64,000 nucleotides of DNA. Source: Pseudoalteromonas arctica A 37-1-2 (GTDB lineage: Bacteria > Pseudomonadota > Gammaproteobacteria > Enterobacterales > Alteromonadaceae). Shown here in pieces: positions 46,564-56,863 of the stretch. The DNA lies in assembly GCF_000238395.3 (NCBI RefSeq), contig NZ_CP011025.1:682001-746000 (forward strand). The letters run 5' to 3'. The notes under the pieces were generated by a model. The model was given only the letters and a program-made list of their open reading frames with translations, was not told where the DNA came from and searched no databases. Numbering within the stretch: position 1 is the stretch's first letter; each line of letters opens with the position of its first letter. The translations under genes were made by a program, and so were the position numbers.

Positions 46564-47735
46564 TTGCTTTTGCCGATATAAGAGACGCATTAACACCTAA
46601 GCCTTCGGCGCAGTTATACGATGTACCGCTATTGTACTGCGTAATAATGCTAATTGGTGTTGGTTTTATCATGGTGACCAGCGCATCAATGCCTACCGCA
46701 GAGCGGTTATTTGATGACCCGTACCATATTACCATTCGCCACAGCATGTTTTTGGCAATGGCGTTTGTGCTTTTTTGGATAAGCGTTTGTGTGCCAATGG
46801 AGTGGTGGAAACGATCAAACCCTTATCTATTAATACTAGGCATGGTGCTATTAATAGCGGTATTGATTATTGGGCGCGAAGTAAACGGCGCTAAACGATG
46901 GATACCTATTGGACCTGTTGGTTTTCAGGTGGCTGAGGCCGCTAAGTTGTACTTTTTTAGTTATATTGCGGGTTATTTGGTAAGAAAACGTGAAGAAGTA
47001 CAAGAAAATATTAAAGGCTTTGCAAAGCCAATTGCTGTATTTGCAGTGTATGCACTGCTTATTCTGCTGCAGCCAGATTTAGGCACAGTGGTTGTTATGT
47101 TTGTAACAACGGTTGGTTTATTGTTTTTAGCTGGTGCTAAGTTATGGCAGTTTTTTGTACTTATTTTAACGGGCGTTGGTCTGGTTGTATTACTTATTAT
47201 TGTTGAACCCTATCGTATGGCACGTGTTGTTGGCTTTTTAGACCCTTGGGATGATCCTTTTGGAAAGGGTTATCAGTTGGTGCAATCGCTAATGGCATAT
47301 AGCCAGGGGGGTTGGTTTGGCCAAGGCTTAGGTAACAGTGTACAAAAGCTACAATATTTACCTGAAGCACATAACGATTTTATTTTTGCCGTTATAGGTG
47401 AAGAACTTGGCTTAATAGGCGTTGTAAGTATTTTAACTGTATTAGCTACTTTAGTATTTAGAGCCTTATTAATAGGCCAACAAGCCCTTAAGTGCGGCAA
47501 GGAATACGAAGGCTACTTTTCATTTGCCATTGGTATTTGGTTTGCATTTCAAACCATGGTGAATGTAGGTGCGAGCGCGGGTATTTTACCGACGAAGGGT
47601 TTAACCCTGCCGTTTATTTCTTATGGCGGCTCAAGCTTATTAATTATGACGATTGCCACGGGTATTTTATTACGCGTAGATTTTGAAACCAAAATGGCAA
47701 CCAAACAAGCCACCTCACGCGGAGGTAAGCGATGA
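46560..47735 (+). CDS. ftsW: septal peptidoglycan glycosyltransferase FtsW
   Basis: SEDS-family polymerase that works with FtsI at the septum. About ten helices in 391 residues. Conserved SEDS motifs include GREVNGAKRWIPIGPVGFQV, the PHAEAHNDFIFAVIGEELG-type loop (here LPEAHNDFIFAVIGEELGLI) and KGLTLPFISYGGSSLL. The ATG at 46560 overlaps murD by 4 bp. It overlaps murG by 4 bp. Confidence 0.97.
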   Translation: MIAFADIRDALTPKPSAQLYDVPLLYCVIMLIGVGFIMVTSASMPTAERLFDDPYHITIRHSMFLAMAFVLFWISVCVPMEWWKRSNPYLLILGMVLLIAVLIIGREVNGAKRWIPIGPVGFQVAEAAKLYFFSYIAGYLVRKREEVQENIKGFAKPIAVFAVYALLILLQPDLGTVVVMFVTTVGLLFLAGAKLWQFFVLILTGVGLVVLLIIVEPYRMARVVGFLDPWDDPFGKGYQLVQSLMAYSQGGWFGQGLGNSVQKLQYLPEAHNDFIFAVIGEELGLIGVVSILTVLATLVFRALLIGQQALKCGKEYEGYFSFAIGIWFAFQTMVNVGASAGILPTKGLTLPFISYGGSSLLIMTIATGILLRVDFETKMATKQATSRGGKR

Positions 47736-48808
47736 GTAAAAAATTAGTAGTAGTGGCTGGTGGAACTGGCGGACACATTTTTCCCGGTATTGCAGTAGCC
47801 GATTATTTAAAACAGCAGGGCTGGCAAGTTAGCTGGATCGGCACACCAGATCGAATGGAAGCGAGCGTTGTACCTAAGCACAATATAGATATTGATTTTA
47901 TTAACGTTAAAGGTGTTCGTGGTAACGGATTAAAGCGTCTTATTAAAGCCCCATTCATGGTAATTAATGCAGTATTGCAGGCGCGTAAGGTATTGAAAGA
48001 ACAGCGGCCTGATGTAGTACTTGCAATGGGCGGTTATGTTACGGGTCCAACGGGAATTGCCGCAAAAAGTTTAGGTATTCCGTTGGTTATTCACGAGCAA
48101 AACGCTGTAGCGGGTATGAGCAATAAACTGCTAGCTAAGGTGGCTACACGAGTATTAGCTGCATTTCCAAGTGCTTTTGCACAGGGTCAAGCCGAGCTAG
48201 TAGGTAACCCAGTTCGCCAAAGCGTTATGAATATAGCCAAACGCGATGTATCAAGCCCTATTAATATTTTAGTAGTGGGCGGCTCGCTTGGTGCACAAGT
48301 GCTTAATCAAACATTACCAGAAGCATTTAAAGTACTAAATAATACAGCTCCAATAAGTGTATGGCATCAAACAGGTAAGGGTCATTTAACTACCGTAGAA
48401 GCCGCTTATAAAATGCATGCTTTTACAGGCAGTAATGCAAAAATAGCTGAATTTATTGATGATATGGACGCAGCGTATAGCTGGGCCGACATTGTTGTTT
48501 GCCGTGCTGGTGCATTAACTGTTAGCGAAATTGCAGCGGCAGGTAAAATGGCCGTTTTTGTTCCGTTTCCACATGCCGTGGATGACCATCAAACAGCGAA
48601 CGCACAATATTTAGTGATGGCTAATGGTGCATTATTAATGCCACAAGGGCAGTTTAATAAACAATCAATTGTTGAACTATTAAGCCCGTATTTAGCCCAA
48701 CCTTCATTAATTACTGAAATGGCTACAAATGCAAAAAAACAAGCCATTTTAGATGCCACAGCAAGCGTAGCAACGCACTGTGAGCAAGTAACAAATAAGA
48801 GAAAATAA
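47732..48808 (+). CDS. murG: UDP-GlcNAc:lipid I N-acetylglucosaminyltransferase MurG
   Basis: Forms lipid II on the cytoplasmic face. GT-B fold with the glycine-rich loop AGGTGGHIFPGIAVA at the N-terminus, the second VVGGSLGAQVLN loop (about residues 187-198) and VCRAGALTVSEIAAAG for UDP-GlcNAc binding. 358 residues. The stop is directly followed by the GTG start of murC. Confidence 0.98.
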   Translation: MSKKLVVVAGGTGGHIFPGIAVADYLKQQGWQVSWIGTPDRMEASVVPKHNIDIDFINVKGVRGNGLKRLIKAPFMVINAVLQARKVLKEQRPDVVLAMGGYVTGPTGIAAKSLGIPLVIHEQNAVAGMSNKLLAKVATRVLAAFPSAFAQGQAELVGNPVRQSVMNIAKRDVSSPINILVVGGSLGAQVLNQTLPEAFKVLNNTAPISVWHQTGKGHLTTVEAAYKMHAFTGSNAKIAEFIDDMDAAYSWADIVVCRAGALTVSEIAAAGKMAVFVPFPHAVDDHQTANAQYLVMANGALLMPQGQFNKQSIVELLSPYLAQPSLITEMATNAKKQAILDATASVATHCEQVTNKRK

Positions 48809-50260
48809 GTGAAAGAAACGTCAGTACAAGAAAAACACACACGCCCTGCAATGCGCCGAATAGAAACCATTCACTTTATTGGTATTGGTGGAGCAGGTAT
48901 GGGCGGTATTGCTGAAGTACTCGCTTTTGAAGGCTACCGTATTACAGGTTCTGACATTGCCCACAGCGCTATGACAGATCGTTTAATTAAAGCCGGTGCA
49001 GAAGTATTTATAGGCCATCATGAAAATAACGTGAAAGATGCCAATGTAGTCGTTGTTTCAAGTGCGATTGATGAAACAAACCCTGAAATTATTGCAGCCA
49101 AAGCCGCAAGAGTTCCTGTTGTTCGCCGCGCAGAAATGTTGGCTGAATTAATGCGTTTTCGCCACGGTATAGCAATTGCGGGTACGCATGGTAAAACAAC
49201 GACAACAAGCTTAATTGCGAGTATTTATGGACAAGCAGGGCTTGATCCAACCTTTATTATTGGTGGCTTGTTAAATAGCGCAGGTAGTAACGCAAAAGTA
49301 GGCAAAAGTGATTTTTTAATTGCAGAAGCTGATGAAAGCGACGCGTCGTTTTTACACTTACAGCCAATGGTATCGGTGATCACAAATATTGAAGAAGATC
49401 ACATGGATACTTATGGCGGCAGTCTTGAAAAAATGAAAGACACGTACGTAGATTTCATCCATAACTTGCCGTTTTATGGTTTAGCTGTTGTATGTATTGA
49501 TTCTGAAGTTGCTGCTGAACTTATCCCGCGTTTTGGTCGCCCAGTTATCACGTATGGCGAATCGAAGGATGCTGATTACCGCATGAGCGACTTTAGCCAA
49601 TCAGCTAATACATGCACATTTACAGTAACTAACAAGCAAGGTGAGTGTTTAACTGCCACGTTGAATATGCCAGGTAGACACAACGCACTTAATGCAACCG
49701 CTGCGATTGCTGTGGCAAAAGATCAAAATATTGCGAATCATGCAATTTTAGAAGCGCTGCAGAAGTTTGAAGGTATTGGTCGTCGTTTTCAACACTATGG
49801 TGAATTTGAAAACGAGCGTGGCAATGTGATGTTAGTTGATGATTACGGGCATCATCCTTCAGAAGTTGCAGCAACAATTGCAGCAGTACGTGAAGGTTGG
49901 CCTGATAAGCGTTTAGTAATGGTATATCAACCTCATAGATTTTCCCGTACACGCGACTTATACGAAGATTTTGTAAAAGTACTTGCTGATGTAGATCAGT
50001 TGCTACTGCTTGATGTGTATAGCGCTGGTGAAGATCCTATTGTTGGCGCAGACAGCAAAAGCTTATGCCGTAGCCTTCGTCAACGTGGCAAAGAGCCGCT
50101 GCATGTAGCAACAAATGCAGAGCTTGCAGGCGTTTTGGCCGCAAATTTACAAAATAATGATTTAGTATTAACCCAAGGCGCTGGTAATATAGGTCAGTTA
50201 GTTAAAACATTAGCTGCGACGGGTATGTCGATAGAAAAACTTAAGCAAGGTGAAGTATGA
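48809..50260 (+). CDS. murC: UDP-MurNAc:L-alanine ligase MurC
   Basis: Adds L-alanine to UDP-MurNAc, the first Mur ligase step. Starts with GTG abutting the murG stop; an ATG 42 bases later would remove the non-conserved first 14 residues. Motifs: [21 protein letters not shown] loop [26 protein letters not shown]. 483 residues. Overlaps ddl by 4 bp. Confidence 0.97.
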   Translation: MKETSVQEKHTRPAMRRIETIHFIGIGGAGMGGIAEVLAFEGYRITGSDIAHSAMTDRLIKAGAEVFIGHHENNVKDANVVVVSSAIDETNPEIIAAKAARVPVVRRAEMLAELMRFRHGIAIAGTHGKTTTTSLIASIYGQAGLDPTFIIGGLLNSAGSNAKVGKSDFLIAEADESDASFLHLQPMVSVITNIEEDHMDTYGGSLEKMKDTYVDFIHNLPFYGLAVVCIDSEVAAELIPRFGRPVITYGESKDADYRMSDFSQSANTCTFTVTNKQGECLTATLNMPGRHNALNATAAIAVAKDQNIANHAILEALQKFEGIGRRFQHYGEFENERGNVMLVDDYGHHPSEVAATIAAVREGWPDKRLVMVYQPHRFSRTRDLYEDFVKVLADVDQLLLLDVYSAGEDPIVGADSKSLCRSLRQRGKEPLHVATNAELAGVLAANLQNNDLVLTQGAGNIGQLVKTLAATGMSIEKLKQGEV

Positions 50261-51177
50261 CTCAGGTAAACACACAATTTGGTAAAGTAGCGGTACTGCT
50301 AGGTGGTAACTCAGCAGAACGTGAAGTGTCTTTACGATCGGGTCAGGCTGTTTTAAATGCGCTGCAAAATAGTGGCATTGATGCAATTGCATTTGACCCG
50401 CAAAGTCGTTCTTTGTGGGAGTTAAAAGAATTAAATGTAGAGCGCGTTTTTATTGCTTTGCATGGTCGCGGTGGCGAAGACGGAACTGTACAAGGTGCGC
50501 TTGAATTTATGAACCTGCCTTACACGGGCAGTAATGTACTGGGTTCAGCACTTGCTATGGATAAAGTACGTTGTAAGCACTTATTTAAATCAGCGGGATT
50601 AAGCACCGCACCTTATGCCGTAGTTGATGCCAAAAAAGGCTTTGATGCTGCAGCTATTATGGGTGAGTTTAAAAAGGTAATGGTTAAGCCATCGCACGAA
50701 GGCTCAAGCATAGGTATGGCGCAAGCAAGTACAGCACAAGAACTTGAAGACGCACTAGCTAATGCATTTAAGTTTGATAATCAAGTGCTTGTAGAGCAGT
50801 GGATCACGGGACGTGAATTCACAGTTACAGTGCTTGGCGATGAAGTACAACCAGTCATTGAAATGACTACGCCAAATGGTTTTTACGATTACCAAGCTAA
50901 GTATCAATCAAATACAACGCAGTATCATTGCCCTGCAGATTTATCAGAGCAAGATACTAAGTACTTACAAGCTATATCGCTAGATGCATTTGATTTAGTG
51001 GGCGCAAGTGGTTGGGGCCGTGTTGATGCGATGCAAGACGAGCAAGGTAACTTTTACCTGCTTGAAGTAAATACAGTACCAGGCATGACTGAAAAGTCGT
51101 TAGTGCCAATGGCGGCAAAAGCGAATGGGGCAACTTTTGAACAATTAGTTGTTCGCATTTTAGAGCAAACGCTTTAA
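50257..51177 (+). CDS. ddlB: D-alanine--D-alanine ligase
   Basis: Makes the D-Ala-D-Ala dipeptide used by MurF. ATP-grasp enzyme of 306 residues, with the N-terminal [32 protein letters not shown] (about residues 67-81), the [11 protein letters not shown] lid region and metal-binding [17 protein letters not shown]. It sits in the ddlB position of the cluster. Confidence 0.97.
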   Translation: MTQVNTQFGKVAVLLGGNSAEREVSLRSGQAVLNALQNSGIDAIAFDPQSRSLWELKELNVERVFIALHGRGGEDGTVQGALEFMNLPYTGSNVLGSALAMDKVRCKHLFKSAGLSTAPYAVVDAKKGFDAAAIMGEFKKVMVKPSHEGSSIGMAQASTAQELEDALANAFKFDNQVLVEQWITGREFTVTVLGDEVQPVIEMTTPNGFYDYQAKYQSNTTQYHCPADLSEQDTKYLQAISLDAFDLVGASGWGRVDAMQDEQGNFYLLEVNTVPGMTEKSLVPMAAKANGATFEQLVVRILEQTL

Positions 51178-51178
51178 T

Positions 51179-51958
51179 ATGCATCCCCTTTTAGAAAAAG
51201 CTCAGGAAATCAAACTGAAACTTAATTGGTCTCTGATTTTTGGTGTGAGCTTTTTTCTGATAGTTGTAATTGGCTTAGTGCAAATTACAACAGGTGTATC
51301 GGATTGGTTAGTTGAAAACAAAGATGCTCAAATTAAGCACCTTACAGTGCAAGGGCAGCCTAAATACACAGATGAAACGGCAATTATAAAAGCGATTAAA
51401 AAAGCCGATTTAAGTAGTTTTTTTGAACTTGATGTTAAGCATGTGCAGCAGCTAGTTCAAGACTTACCCTGGGTTGCTACCGCTTCGGTGCGTAAACAAT
51501 GGCCTGATACTATACAAGTATATGTTGTTGAACATGAAGTAGTAGCACATTGGAATAGCGACTTATTGCTCAACCAAAGTGGTCAAGCATTTCAAGCCAG
51601 CAGCGATAAGTTAGATGATGACTTACCGCAGTTATACGGCCCAGAAGGCAGCGAAGAAGAAGCGTGGATTGCTTTTAAGCAATTTGATGAAATGCTAAAA
51701 GTTAACGGCTTAACGTTAACAAGTTTGGCATTGTCGGAGCGCTTTTCGTGGCAACTATGGTTAGATAACGGAATACGTTTAAATTTAGGACGTAAAGATA
51801 AAGCCAAGCGTGTACAACGTTTTATAGACGTTTATCCACGAATGGAACAACGTGCAGATGCACAAGTAGATACAATAGATTTACGGTATGATACCGGCCT
51901 TGCAGTCAGCTTTAAGCCAGTGCAAGAAGAACAATTACAAAATAAGAGTAAGGCATGA
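51179..51958 (+). CDS. ftsQ: cell division protein FtsQ
   Basis: A bitopic divisome protein of the FtsQLB complex. One N-terminal membrane helix (about residues 17-40) precedes a POTRA domain (about 50-120, IKHLTVQGQPKYTDE) and a beta domain with VRKQWPDTIQVYVVEHEVVA, the conserved FtsQ motif. 259 residues. Starts one base after the ddl stop and overlaps ftsA by 4 bp. Confidence 0.95.
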   Translation: MHPLLEKAQEIKLKLNWSLIFGVSFFLIVVIGLVQITTGVSDWLVENKDAQIKHLTVQGQPKYTDETAIIKAIKKADLSSFFELDVKHVQQLVQDLPWVATASVRKQWPDTIQVYVVEHEVVAHWNSDLLLNQSGQAFQASSDKLDDDLPQLYGPEGSEEEAWIAFKQFDEMLKVNGLTLTSLALSERFSWQLWLDNGIRLNLGRKDKAKRVQRFIDVYPRMEQRADAQVDTIDLRYDTGLAVSFKPVQEEQLQNKSKA

Positions 51959-53187
51959 CTAAGTCAGCAGAAAGAAACCTAGTAATAGGGTTAGACGTTG
52001 GCACCTCGAAAGTGGTTGCCACGGTAGGTGAAATCACCGCAGATAACAAGCTCAGCATTGTTGGTGTGGGCAGCCAAGTATCTCATGGTATGGATAAAGG
52101 CGGCGTTAACGATTTAAACTTAGTGTCTGAGTCTATTCGCCGTGCGATTGACGAAGCCGAATTAATGGCCGATTGTCGAATTAGCTCAGTGTACTTGGGG
52201 ATTTCTGGTAAACATATACAGTGTCAGAACGAAAGCGGTGTTGTTGCTATAAACAACACCGAAGTCACTGACGAAGACATTGAAAATGTAATTCATATTG
52301 CGCGCTCTGTGCCTATTTCGGCAGAGCGTAAAATGCTGCATGCATTGCCGCAAGAATACAGTATCGACATGCAAGAGGGCATTAAAAACCCACTGGGTAT
52401 GAGTGGTGTTCGTATGGAAGCGCGTGCACACATTATTACGTGCTCAAACGATATGGCAAAAAATATCGAGAAATGCGTAGAGCGCTGTGGTCTTGAAGTT
52501 GATCAACTTATCTTTACTGCTTTAGCATCATGTTATTCAGTGCTTACGCCAGATGAAAAAGAGCTTGGTGTTGCAGTACTTGATATAGGGGGGGGTACTA
52601 TGGATATCACCATTTATATTAATGGCGCACTTCGTCACTCTGCGGTTATTCCAGTGGCGGGTAACCAAGTTACTGGTGATATTGCAAAAATATTTCGCAC
52701 ACCTATATCACATGCCGAGTCACTCAAAGTACAATACGCATGTGCCAGTAGCCAAATGGCAAGTAGCGAAGACACAATTGAAGTACCAAGTGTAGGCGGA
52801 CGACCAGCAAGGTTAATGTCGCGCCATACATTATCTGAGGTGGTAGAGCCTCGTTTTAGAGAATTATTTGAGCTTGCGATGGAAGAAATTCGTCGTTCAG
52901 GCCTAGAAGACCAAATTGCGGCAGGTCTCGTTATTACAGGCGGAACTGCTAAAATGACTGGCGCGATGGAAGTGGCAGAAGACATCTTCCAAATGCCAGT
53001 AAGAATAGGCAAACCAATCGGGATGGTTGGTTTGACAGACTATGTAGATGATCCTTCGTACGCAACCGCTGTTGGTTTGTTACAATACGGGCGTACCATG
53101 CAATCGATGAATGCACAAAAGTCGAAAGCAGAGGATAACAATAATTGGTGGAACCGCATTACTAAATGGTTCCAAGGCGAGTTTTAA
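51955..53187 (+). CDS. ftsA: cell division protein FtsA
   Basis: Actin-like protein that tethers FtsZ to the membrane and recruits later divisome proteins. Phosphate-1 motif GLDVGTSKVVATVGE, the 1C domain (about residues 85-165), phosphate-2 AVLDIGGGTMDITIY and the C-terminal amphipathic membrane-targeting helix (NRITKWFQGEF). 410 residues. Confidence 0.97.
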   Translation: MTKSAERNLVIGLDVGTSKVVATVGEITADNKLSIVGVGSQVSHGMDKGGVNDLNLVSESIRRAIDEAELMADCRISSVYLGISGKHIQCQNESGVVAINNTEVTDEDIENVIHIARSVPISAERKMLHALPQEYSIDMQEGIKNPLGMSGVRMEARAHIITCSNDMAKNIEKCVERCGLEVDQLIFTALASCYSVLTPDEKELGVAVLDIGGGTMDITIYINGALRHSAVIPVAGNQVTGDIAKIFRTPISHAESLKVQYACASSQMASSEDTIEVPSVGGRPARLMSRHTLSEVVEPRFRELFELAMEEIRRSGLEDQIAAGLVITGGTAKMTGAMEVAEDIFQMPVRIGKPIGMVGLTDYVDDPSYATAVGLLQYGRTMQSMNAQKSKAEDNNNWWNRITKWFQGEF

Positions 53188-53208
53188 GACTCAAGTCGGA
53201 GAGTAAAC

Positions 53209-54453
53209 ATGTTTGATATAATGGAACAACACAGCGAAGAAGCTGTAATAAAAGTAATCGGTGTGGGCGGTGGTGGCGGTAACGCTGTTGAGCACATGGT
53301 AAAACAACAAATAGAAGGCGTGCGTTTTATAGCCGCTAATACGGATGCGCAAGCATTACGTAACTCTGCTGCCGATATTACAGTTCAACTAGGCACGCAA
53401 ATAACCTCTGGGTTGGGTGCGGGCGCAAACCCTGAAGTAGGCCGTAAGTCGGCTGAAGAAGATGCAGATACAATTCGTGCCAGCCTTGAAGGCGCCGATA
53501 TGGTATTTATTGCAGCCGGTATGGGCGGTGGTACAGGTACTGGTGCAGCACCTGTAGTTGCTAAAATTGCTAAAGAGCTCGGTATTTTAACCGTTGCAGT
53601 TGTAACACGTCCTTTTGATTTTGAAGGTAAAAAACGTGCAGCAGCCGCTGAACAAGGCATTAATGAATTGTCAGAAATTGTAGATTCACTTATTACAATT
53701 CCTAACAATAAATTGCTTAAAGTTTTAGGAAAAGGGACTACACTTCTAGATGCCTTCGCTAAAGCTAATGACGTATTATTTGGTGCGGTACAAGGTATAG
53801 CAGAGCTAATTACACGTTCTGGTTTAATTAACGTGGATTTCGCCGATGTTAGAACTGTAATGTCTGCAATGGGTACTGCAATGATGGGAACGGCGTCTGC
53901 GTCAGGTCCTGATCGTGCACAAGAAGCAGCAGAAGCGGCTATCTCAAGCCCACTACTAGAAGACGTTGATTTAACAGGTGCTAAAGGTATCTTAGTTAAT
54001 ATCACCGCAGGTATGGACATTGCGATTGAAGAATTTGAAATTGTTGGTAATCACGTTAAAGCACTTGCGTCAGAAAACGCAACGGTTGTTGTTGGTGCGG
54101 TAATCGACCCAGAAATGACTGATGAGCTACGTGTAACGGTTGTTGCAACTGGCTTAGGCGGTGATCGTCGTCCACAGTTTGGTATTGTTGATAACGGCTT
54201 TAAAAAAGCATCAGGTTCTGATGTTGCAAGCACATCAAACCAAACGAGCAGTATGTACGTACCAAGCTTTGCAAGCCAAGATACAAACACTGAAGAAAAT
54301 ACAGCAAAAGCACAAGCTGAAAGCAAAGAAAAAGCGCCTTCAACTAGTTCAAGCAGTTCAAGTTCTTCAGCGCAAAACAGTAAAAAAGCGGATAAATCAG
54401 AAGGTGGTGATTATTTTGATATCCCCGCTTTTTTACGTAAGCAGGCAGATTAA
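53209..54453 (+). CDS. ftsZ: cell division GTPase FtsZ
   Basis: Tubulin-like GTPase forming the Z ring. Nucleotide loop [12 protein letters not shown], tubulin signature [15 protein letters not shown], and the T7 loop in the [11 protein letters not shown] region. A linker of about 70 residues with a serine run leads to the conserved C-terminal peptide [12 protein letters not shown] that binds FtsA, ZipA and others. 414 residues. GGAG lies 8 bp before the ATG. Confidence 0.98.
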   Translation: MFDIMEQHSEEAVIKVIGVGGGGGNAVEHMVKQQIEGVRFIAANTDAQALRNSAADITVQLGTQITSGLGAGANPEVGRKSAEEDADTIRASLEGADMVFIAAGMGGGTGTGAAPVVAKIAKELGILTVAVVTRPFDFEGKKRAAAAEQGINELSEIVDSLITIPNNKLLKVLGKGTTLLDAFAKANDVLFGAVQGIAELITRSGLINVDFADVRTVMSAMGTAMMGTASASGPDRAQEAAEAAISSPLLEDVDLTGAKGILVNITAGMDIAIEEFEIVGNHVKALASENATVVVGAVIDPEMTDELRVTVVATGLGGDRRPQFGIVDNGFKKASGSDVASTSNQTSSMYVPSFASQDTNTEENTAKAQAESKEKAPSTSSSSSSSSAQNSKKADKSEGGDYFDIPAFLRKQAD

Positions 54454-54490
54454 CATTTAATAATACTTTTGTTTGAAATACGTACAAATA

Positions 54491-54519
54491 TTGAAAGGCA
54501 AAAGGATTTATGTTAAACT
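54491..54519 (+). promoter_or_regulatory. lpxC promoter
   Basis: TTGAAA (54491-54496), 17-bp spacer, TAAACT (54514-54519), in the 106-bp gap between ftsZ and lpxC; about 35-nt leader. It would give lpxC expression independent of the dcw operon. Confidence 0.6.
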
Positions 54520-54559
54520 CCGCCATATAACTGTAACTGATTTAAAAGTGAGCATACCT

Positions 54560-55471
54560 ATGATTAAACAGCGTACGATTGCAGAAGTAGTCAAAGCCAT
54601 AGGAATTGGACTTCATAAAGGTGAGAAGGTCACAATAACTCTCCGACCTGCGAGCGCAAATACTGGGATTGTATTTCGTCGTGTCGACCTTGATCCGGTT
54701 GTTGATTTTGAAACAACACCTGAAGCCGTTGGTGATACACAGCTGTGTACCTGTTTAATTAACAAAGATGGTGTTCGCTTATCGACTACTGAGCATCTTA
54801 TTGCAGCCGTTGCAGCAATGGGAATTGATAATCTAATTGTAGAATTAGATAGCTCAGAAGTGCCTATTATGGATGGTAGTGCATTACCATTCATATATCT
54901 GTTACAAAAAGGCGGAATTGAAGAGCAAAACGTTGCTAAACGCTTTATCCGTATTAAAGAAAAAGTACGCATTGAAGAAGATGGTAAGTGGGCTGAAGTT
55001 GAACCATATGATGGTTTTCATATCGACTTTGAGATTGAATTTAACCACCCAGCTATCAATGAAAGTCGCCAACGTATTGGGTTGGACATAACAACGCAAA
55101 GCTTTATTGAAGAAATTAGCCGTGCGCGTACTTTTGGATTTATGAAAGATATTGAATACATGCATGCAAACAACCTAGCGCTAGGTGGTAGCATGGATAG
55201 TGCTGTGGTACTTGATGAGTTCAAAGTTCTAAATCCTAACGGTTTACGTTATAGCGACGAGTTTGTTAAGCACAAGATATTAGACTGTGTTGGTGACATG
55301 TTTATGACAGGCCATAACCTTTTAGGTAAAGTAACTGCATTTAAATCGGGTCATGATTTAAATAATAAATTACTTCGTAAAATTATGGCTACAGAGTCAG
55401 CATGGGAGTGGGCAACATTTGAAACGCCTGTGACGATGCCTGCACCCGGTCTTGAGTTAGCTCCAGCCTAA
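54560..55471 (+). CDS. lpxC: UDP-3-O-acyl-N-acetylglucosamine deacetylase LpxC
   Basis: Zn-dependent deacetylase, the committed step of lipid A synthesis. The ATG at 54560 gives the family N-terminus ([19 protein letters not shown]) and 303 residues; an upstream in-frame start lies in the promoter region. Zinc ligands are in [17 protein letters not shown] (about His78) and [12 protein letters not shown] (about His237, Asp241), with the catalytic Glu in the first. A strong terminator follows. Confidence 0.97.
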   Translation: MIKQRTIAEVVKAIGIGLHKGEKVTITLRPASANTGIVFRRVDLDPVVDFETTPEAVGDTQLCTCLINKDGVRLSTTEHLIAAVAAMGIDNLIVELDSSEVPIMDGSALPFIYLLQKGGIEEQNVAKRFIRIKEKVRIEEDGKWAEVEPYDGFHIDFEIEFNHPAINESRQRIGLDITTQSFIEEISRARTFGFMKDIEYMHANNLALGGSMDSAVVLDEFKVLNPNGLRYSDEFVKHKILDCVGDMFMTGHNLLGKVTAFKSGHDLNNKLLRKIMATESAWEWATFETPVTMPAPGLELAPA

Positions 55472-55504
55472 AAGCAGTAAAAGAGCAGCTCGAAAAACAG
55501 TTAT

Positions 55505-55535
55505 AAAAAATGACGCTATTTAGCGTCATTTTTTT
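55505..55535. terminator. terminator between lpxC and yjjG
   Basis: AAAAAATGACGCTA / TAGCGTCATTTTTT, a nearly loopless strong hairpin between convergent genes; it can act in both directions. Confidence 0.93.
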
Positions 55536-55563
55536 GCGTGAAATTTAATAGCTCTATACTTTA

Positions 55564-56238
55564 TTATAACTCCAAAAGAGCTTGTAACTGATTTAAACTA
55601 GCTACGGTATAGGTTGGCTTTATTCCGTCGGCTAATTGTTCACCAGGGTGTTGTAACCAGCAAGTATCAATACCTGCATTGTTGCCGCCAAGTATGTCAC
55701 TTGCAGCAGTATCACCCACCATAAGTATCTCGCTTTTATCTGGGTTACCCATTAGCTCAAATGTGTGCTCGAAAATTGCTTTATTCGGTTTTGCTATACC
55801 TACAAGTTCAGATATAACTAACCATTCAAACATATCTTTTAAACCAGTATGCTCAAGGCGTACGGTTTGTAAGCGGGCAAATCCGTTAGTAATAATACCT
55901 AATCTAGCATTTGGCTTAAGTTTATTTAAAAGCTCAATAGCACCAGGTAATGGCTCGCAAATTTGCGCCATAGAATCTAAAAAAGCATCGTTTAGTTCTT
56001 TTGCTGGCACATTAAGTTTTGAAGCCCACTCATTAAAGCGTGTTACTTGTAAGTAATCCGCGCTAATAGTGCCATTTTGATAATCAACCCACAGCTGCTT
56101 ATTGGTTTTTTGATAATGAATATAATCGTCTTGGCTAAAATCTACATTGTAAGCTTTAAACATGCGAGTCATGCCCGCTAAAATATCAAACCTAAATAAG
56201 GTTTCGTCTGCATCAAACAATACATAGTTGTACTTCAT
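55564..56238 (-). CDS. yjjG: pyrimidine 5'-nucleotidase YjjG (HAD family)
   Basis: A house-cleaning phosphatase acting on non-canonical pyrimidine nucleoside monophosphates. 224 residues with HAD motif I FDADETLFRFD (about residues 8-18), motif II LGIITNGFARLQ, motif III Lys in GIAKPNKAIFE and motif IV MVGDTAASDILGG. Downstream of yjjX on the same strand with a short gap. Confidence 0.93.
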   Translation of the reverse strand: MKYNYVLFDADETLFRFDILAGMTRMFKAYNVDFSQDDYIHYQKTNKQLWVDYQNGTISADYLQVTRFNEWASKLNVPAKELNDAFLDSMAQICEPLPGAIELLNKLKPNARLGIITNGFARLQTVRLEHTGLKDMFEWLVISELVGIAKPNKAIFEHTFELMGNPDKSEILMVGDTAASDILGGNNAGIDTCWLQHPGEQLADGIKPTYTVASLNQLQALLEL

Positions 56239-56251
56239 TAAACTTCCTAAA

Positions 56252-56797
56252 TTAATTTGTTTGGCCGTATAGCTCAGGGTGTAAAAAAGGCGCCATAGCT
56301 AAAGTGAGTGCTTGTGTATAGGTACTTTCGCGCGTGGCATGATTGTTGGTAAGTAACCCAATAGCGCCCCCTTTTTGTTTAACGTTGGTGGTATTAAATG
56401 CTTTGTCCATTACATCGCCAAGTTCTTCACCTTTAAGTAATGCATTATAAAGTACTTGGGGTAGAGGAAGGTTGCTGTTACGCCCTACAACTTGATTTAA
56501 GGCATTATCAATAACAACGTAAGCAAAGGTTGCTGCACCATAGCTAAATTGCTCTGCACCGCCTTCCATTGCAACGTAATAGTGAGCTTGGTGGTGCTTT
56601 TTGCAATAATTAACACGGTTTTGCGCGCCAATACGTGTTTCGTCTTCGCCAATAGGCTGATCGGGCACGCCTGAGGGAGCATTCACACCTTCACAGTCAA
56701 TGATACATTCTGGAAAATACATAGTAAAAATATGTTTAGCGGCATTTATTTTTACAGGATTTTTAGAACCGACAATAATTTTTAATTGTTGTGACAT
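56252..56797 (-). CDS. yjjX: inosine/xanthosine triphosphatase YjjX
   Basis: A non-canonical purine NTP phosphatase of the YjjX/DUF84 family that keeps ITP and XTP out of nucleic acids. 181 residues: VGSKNPVKINAAKHIF at the N-terminus, GVNAPSGVPDQPIGEDET, the EGGAEQ motif and KQKGGAIGLLTNNHATR near the C-terminus. Adjacent to yjjG, another nucleotide-sanitising enzyme, with a 13-bp gap. Confidence 0.93.
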   Translation of the reverse strand: MSQQLKIIVGSKNPVKINAAKHIFTMYFPECIIDCEGVNAPSGVPDQPIGEDETRIGAQNRVNYCKKHHQAHYYVAMEGGAEQFSYGAATFAYVVIDNALNQVVGRNSNLPLPQVLYNALLKGEELGDVMDKAFNTTNVKQKGGAIGLLTNNHATRESTYTQALTLAMAPFLHPELYGQTN

Positions 56798-56863
56798 GCT
56801 GATCTCACCTTGAGCAAAATCAGCAGTGTACGTGAGTTAGCTTTAACAAAAAAGAGTCGGTAA

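Noticed and set aside
53385..54020. A 211-codon leftward frame inside ftsZ
   Set aside because: Antisense shadow of a strongly conserved gene; Ser/Ala/Pro-rich translation typical of such shadows, no ribosome-binding site.
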